11,229 nucleotides of DNA from NCBI GenBank assembly GCA_013153825.1, contig JAADDP010000028.1, forward strand, positions 1 to 11,229, given 5' to 3'. The notes beneath the pieces were generated by a model that was not told where the DNA came from, made no database searches, and saw only the letters and a list, made by a program, of their open reading frames with translations. Made by a program: the position numbers and the translations under genes. Source of the DNA: Campylobacterota bacterium. Lineage in GTDB: Bacteria > Campylobacterota > Campylobacteria > Campylobacterales > Sulfurovaceae. Position 1 is the stretch's first letter. Every line of letters begins with the position of its first letter. Below are positions 7,520 to 11,229 of this stretch, piece after piece.

Positions 7520-9241
7520 TTACTCTCCACCATTTACCCCTCTCTTAAAGTTACAGTAGAGTTGAAATCCAATTAGATGCTGATTTGAGTTGTCGAAGAT
7601 GCTCTCTGCCCCACCAAATGTGACACCGATAAAATCTCTCTTAAAGCGTCCACCCTGCTCCATAAGCCTATCCATATATGAAGCTATGGTATTTATGTGT
7701 CCAGCTGATGAGGGGAGGCTACGCCCATCTAAAACTACCCTATCAACAGTAACAATCTTACCATCTACACTCCTCTCTTGGCTACTCAACCTTATGGATG
7801 TCAGCCATATCTCCTCCGGCATAGCATTAACCATCGTCGTCAACTTCTCCGTCCATAAAATCTTATCAACCCCACTATCCATATCTGGCACTCTCTCACC
7901 ACTATTCAGCCTCTCCCTAGCTCTATCTAATGATATAATCACCCCTCTGCACCTATCTACCCTCCTATTAAAATCTCTCTCTAAATCTGATATATAGAGC
8001 CATAGATAGTATGATATTGCAAAAAATATCAATATTATGAGGAGAGCTATCTTCCCCTTCTCTTCATCTAAATCTGACTTATCTCCTCTCGATAGCAGTT
8101 TTTTAAAACCACTTTCACCTCCACCCTTCGATGGGCTACCAACCACCTTAGAGGCTCTCGATAGCGTAGCTCTATTTGATTTTGATACTCTTCTTCTCTG
8201 CTCCTTTGTCAATCTGTTTTGGATATGTAGAGAGTTATCCACAAATATATATTGATGTTTCCCATCGCTACACCTCAAGCCATCTAGTGGAACTGTAGCC
8301 CTTGAGAGGATATCTCTATCTGCCCTATATGCCAATATATTTGATACGGCTCTATGGTCAGCAATTTTCAATATATCAGATATTGGAGTAGCATCTACAA
8401 AATCTAACCTATCAATTAAAATCTTAACAACTCCACTCAACTCTAGAATATCTCCAGCTATATATACCCTATCTATCTGCTCCAATCTATCATAGTTTTT
8501 AAAGTATTGTAGGGTTGAGTGGATAAATTCCACAATATTATCTATAAAATTTAGTAGCTCTCTAGCTCCACTCTGAGTAGATTTGAGAAGGGCATCATAT
8601 GTCTCTATCCCCTTAAATCCACCCTTAAGGTGGTCAAACAGTGAGTCAAAATCTAAATTTGGACTCCTGCAACCATCTCTTATATATTGTGAGAATATGT
8701 AGTTTAGATATCTCTTCTGTAGAACTCTATTGATATATATACCACTTACACCACTAAGAGATATATTAATATATAGCTCTCTACTCCCCTTGAGAAGATA
8801 TAGCCCAGATAGTACAGATATATCATAAACCCCACCTATAGAGTAGTCCCTAAATAGAAATAGTATCCTCTCTATATCTCTATTCTTAACTACTAGGTGG
8901 GATTCTCCTAAAATCTTTCTAATCTCAAACTCACCTTTAGGAGTATCTATCTGTTTTGAGATGTAACCATAGCTATCTATACCATCTTTAATACTCCTCA
9001 CCATAAAGAGAGGAGAGTCTATCAATATATATAGGTGTGGCTCAAAGTCTATAGATTTTAAAATCTCTTTAACACTCTTTAGCCATAGAGCCATTACGCT
9101 CTCTTCCTCTAAATTGATGGATAACCATCTGCTCTTAACCACAAAATCTGAACCATCATCATATGCTATAGCTACAAATCTACCTGATAGGGTTATAAAT
9201 ATATCTCTACCCTCAACAGCTCCACCTCTTCCAAACAGCAT
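7520..9241 (-). CDS. GspL / PilM-PilN-like assembly platform protein
   Basis: A 573-residue inner-membrane protein with the layout of GspL or of a PilM-PilN fusion (MshI-like). Residues about 10-320 form a cytoplasmic actin-like domain with strand patterns such as DIFITLSGRFVAIAYDDG and, near 255-280, DRVYIAGDILELSG, which matches the adenosine-motif position of PilM-type proteins. Canonical phosphate-binding motifs look degraded. A basic Ser/Lys linker (345-395) leads to one transmembrane helix (about 397-416), a coiled coil (418-445), and a PilN-like periplasmic ferredoxin-fold domain (about 450-573, with MPEEIWLTSIRL). Such proteins couple the cytoplasmic ATPase to the periplasmic alignment complex. 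ATG at 9241 has AGGAGG seven bases upstream, overlapping the stop codon of the preceding gene. I infer partnership with the next gene product through paired ferredoxin folds. Confidence 0.85.
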   Translation of the reverse strand: MLFGRGGAVEGRDIFITLSGRFVAIAYDDGSDFVVKSRWLSINLEEESVMALWLKSVKEILKSIDFEPHLYILIDSPLFMVRSIKDGIDSYGYISKQIDTPKGEFEIRKILGESHLVVKNRDIERILFLFRDYSIGGVYDISVLSGLYLLKGSRELYINISLSGVSGIYINRVLQKRYLNYIFSQYIRDGCRSPNLDFDSLFDHLKGGFKGIETYDALLKSTQSGARELLNFIDNIVEFIHSTLQYFKNYDRLEQIDRVYIAGDILELSGVVKILIDRLDFVDATPISDILKIADHRAVSNILAYRADRDILSRATVPLDGLRCSDGKHQYIFVDNSLHIQNRLTKEQRRRVSKSNRATLSRASKVVGSPSKGGGESGFKKLLSRGDKSDLDEEKGKIALLIILIFFAISYYLWLYISDLERDFNRRVDRCRGVIISLDRARERLNSGERVPDMDSGVDKILWTEKLTTMVNAMPEEIWLTSIRLSSQERSVDGKIVTVDRVVLDGRSLPSSAGHINTIASYMDRLMEQGGRFKRDFIGVTFGGAESIFDNSNQHLIGFQLYCNFKRGVNGGE

Positions 9242-9248
9242 CTCAAAA

Positions 9249-9254
9249 CCTCCT
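9249..9254 (-). promoter_or_regulatory. Ribosome binding site of the GspL/PilMN-like gene
   Basis: AGGAGG on the minus strand overlaps the stop codon of the PilX-like gene and sits seven bases before the ATG at 9241, fixing that start. Confidence 0.75.
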
Positions 9255-9609
9255 AATTTGAGTATGACTTTACCCGATTTGGGTCACTACCATTTAGTTC
9301 AATCTTTCGTGTATATATATCTCCACTATCTATACCACTACTCTCTCCTGCAGGAATTGAGAGGTTCCACTCCCAACTATAGTTATCTATCCTCTCCACA
9401 TCTATGCTGTAATGGTTATAACTGTATGATATTGATGAGATATTCAACTCCTTAGCACCATATGATGCCCAGTATCCTCTAATTTCAGCTAAATCTCTAT
9501 AGAATTGATGGGATAGAGATGTTGAGCTATTTACCATAAATGAGCCGATAAGAGCAGATATCAGCAGAGTTATAACCAGCACCATGGGCATCACAAAGGC
9601 TCTTCTCAT
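9253..9609 (-). CDS. PilX/GspK-like minor pseudopilin lacking Glu5
   Basis: A 118-residue protein with a four-residue leader MRRA, then F at mature position 1 and a long hydrophobic helix (about 5-27, FVMPMVLVITLLISALIG). The position matching the pilin Glu5 is Met, as seen in GspK and some PilX proteins, which sit at the tip of the pseudopilus and do not need the charge pair. After the helix come QFYRDLAEIRGYWASYGAKE, typical of PilX/GspK N-termini, and a short Tyr/Ser-rich C-terminal domain. It is far shorter than GspK (roughly 300 residues), so it is closer to PilX in size. The ATG overlaps the preceding stop by four bases (ATGA) and has no clear Shine-Dalgarno, so translation is probably coupled. 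Its place after the two prepilins and before the GspL-like gene fits a minor-pilin cluster. Confidence 0.8.
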   Translation of the reverse strand: MRRAFVMPMVLVITLLISALIGSFMVNSSTSLSHQFYRDLAEIRGYWASYGAKELNISSISYSYNHYSIDVERIDNYSWEWNLSIPAGESSGIDSGDIYTRKIELNGSDPNRVKSYSN

Positions 9610-10058
9610 CTTGTATATATCAACCTCTGAAATGGCATATCTACATCTGTCCCCTCTTTGGAGGCTATAAACTCAATAAGATATAGATTATCTGCAATAT
9701 GTTTTACCCTTAAGGTTTCGCTATATATATCTATAGCTCCAAATCCAAAACTATCCGAACCCTCTTTTAATATTAAATTTGAGCCATCAATCTCAATATC
9801 AACACTATCACCTCCACTATTTGGCGTAAAGTTGTTATCTGTTCCCATACTATCTAAAGTGATAATCCCCTTAATCTCTCCCACTCCACCCCTTAAAATC
9901 TCTATTGCTCTAAAGCCACCATATGTGAGGGAGCTCTTTGCATATAGCTCTCTAATCTCTCTAAATGTATTCATGTAGAGTATGAATATAAAATTTAAAA
10001 ATATTGTAGATATCAATATTGTAACCATAAGCTCAATCAGGGTAAATGCACCTCTCAA
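9606..10058 (-). CDS. Minor prepilin, PilW/GspJ-like
   Basis: A 150-residue type IV prepilin/pseudopilin. The leader MRGA is followed by FTLIELMVTILISTIFLNFI, with Glu5 present, so prepilin peptidase should cut between Ala4 and Phe5 (Ala at -1 instead of the more common Gly) and methylate the new Phe. Residues about 5-27 form the transmembrane helix, which continues as an amphipathic helix (REIRELYAKSSLTYGGFRAIEILRG). The C-terminal 90 residues are a beta-rich globular domain (for example VDIEIDGSNLIL and LYLIEFIASKEG). Start is TTG at 10058, with GAGGA eight bases upstream and the preceding stop four bases away; no better start leaves the leader intact. Third in a run of small pilin genes it fits the J/PilW position, but the exact subunit is uncertain. 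Confidence 0.88.
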   Translation of the reverse strand: MRGAFTLIELMVTILISTIFLNFIFILYMNTFREIRELYAKSSLTYGGFRAIEILRGGVGEIKGIITLDSMGTDNNFTPNSGGDSVDIEIDGSNLILKEGSDSFGFGAIDIYSETLRVKHIADNLYLIEFIASKEGTDVDMPFQRLIYTR

Positions 10059-10061
10059 AAT

Positions 10062-10685
10062 CTATATCCTCGTTGATGTCTCTATGTTTATACTCTCAAG
10101 ATAGCTCCAGAGTTTAGATAGCTCCTCTCCATCTCCCCTATATATATATGGGTATCTCAATGTTAAGTTGATAGATATCTCGCTACTGCCATCAACGCTA
10201 CTATCTACTCGCCACCCTATAAGCCCAACGATATCCCCATCATCTATACTATCTATATCTCCAGATATATTTTTTAGAAGAGCTACACTCCTACTGCTAG
10301 ATACCTTCAAGCCGTAACTACCATCATTTAGACCAACTATTGAGGGCGATGAGGTTTGATATACTATATACCCATCTGTGGCTGAGCTAAAATCCTCCTC
10401 AATTGTAAACTGCTCATCCCAATCTGAGCCACCACCATATCGACTATCGTTATAGAACTCCTCATCTTTATGGTTCTCATACCCCATAACTACTCTGGAG
10501 ATTTCACTATCTAACCTATTGAGTGCCAAGTATCTCATCTCAATCTCCCCATATATGCTATTCAGATAACCGATAGCCCTTATTGAGAATAGCACAACAA
10601 CACCCATAACTACAATTCCACTAAGCACCTCAATTAGGGAGAAAGCCCCTCTTACTACTCTAAAATGTTCTCCACTCTTTAACAT
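10062..10685 (-). CDS. Minor prepilin, PilV/GspI/J-like
   Basis: A type IV prepilin/pseudopilin of 207 residues from the ATG at 10685. The cleavage site is VVRGA|FSLIEVL, with Glu5 and Ala at -1, followed by a hydrophobic helix (SLIEVLSGIVVMGVVVLFSI) and an amphipathic stretch (IYGEIEMRYLALNRLDSEI). The globular part is Ser/Gly/Asp-rich and beta-like. Three in-frame ATGs exist at 10697, 10688 and 10685; I prefer 10685 because GGGGG lies five bases upstream, but all give the same mature protein. The start lies inside the end of the preceding gene, an overlap of 26 bases for this start. The unusually long leader (14 residues or more) contrasts with the four-residue leaders of the next two genes. 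I infer a minor pilin that helps prime pilus assembly, of PilV or GspI/J type. Confidence 0.87.
   Translation of the reverse strand: MLKSGEHFRVVRGAFSLIEVLSGIVVMGVVVLFSIRAIGYLNSIYGEIEMRYLALNRLDSEISRVVMGYENHKDEEFYNDSRYGGGSDWDEQFTIEEDFSSATDGYIVYQTSSPSIVGLNDGSYGLKVSSSRSVALLKNISGDIDSIDDGDIVGLIGWRVDSSVDGSSEISINLTLRYPYIYRGDGEELSKLWSYLESINIETSTRI
10067..10071 (-). promoter_or_regulatory. Ribosome binding site for the TTG start of the PilW/GspJ-like prepilin
   Basis: GAGGA on the minus strand, eight bases before the TTG at 10058 and inside the last codons of the preceding prepilin gene. With the four-residue leader MRGA it supports TTG initiation here. Confidence 0.55.
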
Positions 10686-11067
10686 CATCTCCCCCATTTT
10701 GAGTATGTATATAGGTGTATATCTTTACGGGAACATCTCTCCTTCTGAGAGACTCTATCTTCGGTTCAGCAACAATTTTAAAGCCCCTATCTATGGTTGT
10801 CACCATATAGTTGTAATCTTTTAAGTCTATATCTCTAATCTGCAGTTTCCCTCTTAATAGAGATTGCCCTCTTCGGGTAACCTCAATATATCTATTCTCC
10901 GTTGAGTATATCTCCATCTCCCTCTTTGCAATATTGTGACAGAGAGTCTCAACCTGCTCAATAACCCCTTCATACTTAAACTTCTCTATAAATATTGGAA
11001 TTAGATATCCCATAGCTATCATAATAAATGAGATTGAAATATTGACTCTACTGATATAGGTACTCAT
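10660..11067 (-). CDS. Divergent pilin-like protein without prepilin leader
   Basis: A 135-residue protein from the ATG at 11067, chosen because GGGGGGAG lies six bases upstream; a GTG at 11097 would add ten residues but lacks such a site. After a short start (MSTYISRVN) comes a hydrophobic helix (about 10-24) with IP at 23-24 and then FIEKFKYEGVIEQVETLCHNI, which mirrors the pilin helix with its conserved Pro22 and the amphipathic part after it. By that register position 5 would be Arg7, not Glu, and there is no G/A-F cleavage motif, so it may stay in the inner membrane unprocessed. The C-terminal half has short beta-like strands (GFKIVAEPKI, PVKIYTYIHT). It overlaps both neighbours. A GspH-like or degenerate pseudopilin is the best guess; function is unproven. 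Confidence 0.75.
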   Translation of the reverse strand: MSTYISRVNISISFIMIAMGYLIPIFIEKFKYEGVIEQVETLCHNIAKREMEIYSTENRYIEVTRRGQSLLRGKLQIRDIDLKDYNYMVTTIDRGFKIVAEPKIESLRRRDVPVKIYTYIHTQNGGDDVKEWRTF

Positions 11068-11229
11068 ATAGTACTCCCCCCTCAAGGAGACCCCCACTGG
11101 AGATAGTTGCAGAGTCGCTATCCATATTTATTAAATAGGGGTATCTGAATAGTATATAGTGTCTATCCTCCCCTGTATCATAATCATTAACCCAACCATC
11201 TCTACTGATAGCTCCAGAGCCTTTACATA
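11048..11229 (-). CDS. Partial protein, C-terminal 59 residues of a probable pseudopilin
   Basis: An open frame enters from the right edge and ends at TAG (11048-11050). The 59 readable residues include CKGSGAISRDGWVNDYDTG, then HYILFRYPYLINMDSDSA and a Gly-rich end (SSGGLLEGGVLYEYLYQ). The composition, with many Gly, Asp, Tyr and Ser and alternating hydrophobics, is that of a secreted globular domain. Position just before the other pilin-like genes suggests the C-terminus of a pseudopilin of G or H type, but the diagnostic N-terminal helix is outside the window. Its last 20 bases overlap the start of the next gene, and a GGGGGGAG ribosome site for that gene lies within it. Reading in one frame for 59 codons with sensible composition supports a real gene end. 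Confidence 0.6.
   Translation of the reverse strand, partial: CKGSGAISRDGWVNDYDTGEDRHYILFRYPYLINMDSDSATISSGGLLEGGVLYEYLYQ
11074..11081 (-). promoter_or_regulatory. Ribosome binding site deciding the start of the leaderless pilin-like gene
   Basis: GGGGGGAG on the minus strand lies six bases before the ATG at 11067. It supports that start over the in-frame GTG at 11097 and lies inside the 3' end of the preceding partial gene. Confidence 0.7.

Noticed and set aside
11067..11097. GTG at 11097 as start of the leaderless pilin-like gene
   Set aside because: The strong GGGGGGAG site is placed for the ATG at 11067 and the extra residues do not create a prepilin leader.
1..11229. Recurring TATATCTATAG/CTCTCC-like words as repeats or CRISPR
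   Set aside because: They have irregular spacing, fall inside coding frames and follow from Ile-Asp, Arg-Asp and Glu-Arg codon choices; there are no regular repeat-spacer units.

Overview
The window is AT-rich and gene-dense, and every gene I can support lies on the minus strand, so the operon reads from high to low coordinates. Coding strands are purine-rich, and Ile and Arg are mostly ATA and AGA/AGG. A CmoB tRNA-modification enzyme next to a pilus/secretion locus whose prepilins carry Ala before the cleavage site suggests a proteobacterium-like organism, most likely Campylobacterota. That is an inference from gene content and codon style, not from a phylogenetic marker.

About 11229 down to 9253 holds five small envelope genes in a row. 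They are the C-terminus of a probable pseudopilin (cut by the window edge), a divergent pilin-like protein without a leader peptide, two prepilins with the FxLIE cleavage motif, and a PilX/GspK-like protein without Glu5. From 9241 to 4780 come a GspL/PilM-PilN-like inner-membrane protein, a PilO/GspM-like protein fused to a PilP/GspC-type domain, and an outer-membrane secretin with a long charged coiled-coil insertion. The order matches gspG/H-I-J-K-L-M plus a secretin, and also MSHA-type pilus loci. The assembly ATPase, platform protein and prepilin peptidase are not in the window.

From 4779 to 874 lies the unusual part. A soluble Ser/Thr protein kinase with a C-terminal SUMF1/FGE-like (C-type-lectin-fold) domain starts directly after the secretin stop codon. 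It is followed by a small outer-membrane beta-barrel protein and a large probable lipoprotein with an Ig-like segment. After a 15-base gap comes cmoB, truncated by the left edge of the window.

Genes overlap or are separated by at most about 15 bases, and several Shine-Dalgarno sequences lie inside the preceding gene, so translation is probably coupled and the set is probably one transcript. I see no promoter, terminator, RNA gene, insertion sequence or CRISPR array, and no gene-free stretch longer than 300 bases. The working picture is a type II secretion/type IV pilus-like envelope machine with its own cytoplasmic kinase and two accessory outer-membrane proteins. The kinase's terminal lectin-like segment has the layout of a diversity-generating-retroelement target, which is worth testing against the whole genome.
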